Assembly: GCA_027460605.1 (NCBI GenBank)
Contig: JAPZAN010000042.1
Location: forward strand, 1-14,240
Direction of reading: 5' to 3'
Length of the DNA: 14,240 nt
Origin: Candidatus Methanoperedens sp.
GTDB lineage: Archaea > Halobacteriota > Methanosarcinia > Methanosarcinales > Methanoperedenaceae
Under the pieces are notes generated by a model. That model was not told where the DNA came from and did not search any database. It worked only from the letters and a program-made list of their open reading frames with translations. The translations under genes were made by a program, and so were the position numbers. Below, one piece after another: positions 14,150 to 14,240 of the stretch. Each line of letters opens with the position of its first letter. Positions within the stretch are counted from its first letter, which is position 1.

Positions 14150-14240
14150 CCGCCTTAACTCAGTGGCTAGAGTGCGCGGCTGTAGTTTGGTTCATGTGCA
14201 AACCTTTAAGAAAGGTTTATCAAATGCGGGGTATGCTTCG
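14150..14240 (+). tRNA. tRNA-Tyr (anticodon GTA) with intron, 3' part outside the window
   Basis: CCGCCTT forms the 5' acceptor strand; the C1 start is typical of archaeal tRNA-Tyr. The D arm follows (CTC...GAG around AGTGGCTA), then the 5' anticodon strand CGCGG and the loop CTGTAG with anticodon GTA at 14182-14184. After position 37 (14185) the sequence does not return to the 3' anticodon strand. It runs at least 55 bases through other sequence, including a perfect 8-bp hairpin (AAACCTTT/AAAGGTTT, 14200-14218), as expected for an archaeal intron at the canonical 37/38 site. The second half (3' anticodon strand, T arm, 3' acceptor) is beyond the window. Confidence 0.8.

Overview
The window is chromosomal DNA from a euryarchaeon, most likely in or near the Methanosarcinales (an ANME-2/Methanoperedens-type genome would fit; this is inference). 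Archaeal markers are ribosomal protein L10e, aIF2-beta with a TRAM tail, the archaea-specific CoA enzymes pantoate kinase and phosphopantothenate synthetase, an archaeal SelB-like factor, TATA-box promoters about 26 bases upstream of probably leaderless genes, and a tRNA-Tyr interrupted by an intron after the anticodon.

Layout. 1-1127 (+): the end of the L10e gene, then aIF2-beta from a TTG start. 1160-6680 (-): a four-gene amino-sugar operon read as GlmU-like A, glmS, glmM, GlmU-like B, which covers fructose-6-P to UDP-GlcNAc. 6771-9456 (-): a SelB-like protein with broken GTPase motifs, an IMPase-family phosphatase and NAD kinase. The last two are in the order of the fused NADP phosphatase/NAD kinase known from Methanocaldococcus. 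9566-10798 (+): a class V aminotransferase of cysteine desulfurase type, divergent from the SelB-like gene. 10831-11241 (-): a small membrane protein of unknown function. 11381-12981 (+): pantoate kinase and 4-phosphopantoate--beta-alanine ligase, overlapping by 4 bases, two consecutive steps of archaeal CoA synthesis.

12931-13980 is a small accessory patch. Two diverged direct copies (about 88% identical by eye over about 104 bases) of the 3' end of an IS3-like element flank one hypothetical gene. That gene encodes a charged helical N-terminus, a hydrophobic segment very like the archaeal type IV pilin core, and a short outer domain that seems to continue in another frame. The left IS copy now supplies the last 16 codons of the CoA ligase gene. 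13981-14240 holds tRNA-Arg(CCT) on the minus strand and the 5' part of an intron-containing tRNA-Tyr(GTA) on the plus strand, which runs off the window.

Most of the window is housekeeping. The points most worth attention are the IS-derived protein tail, the pilin-like segment in a non-pilin protein, the unequal GlmU paralogues and the degenerate SelB-like GTPase. I did not find a convincing new multi-gene system.
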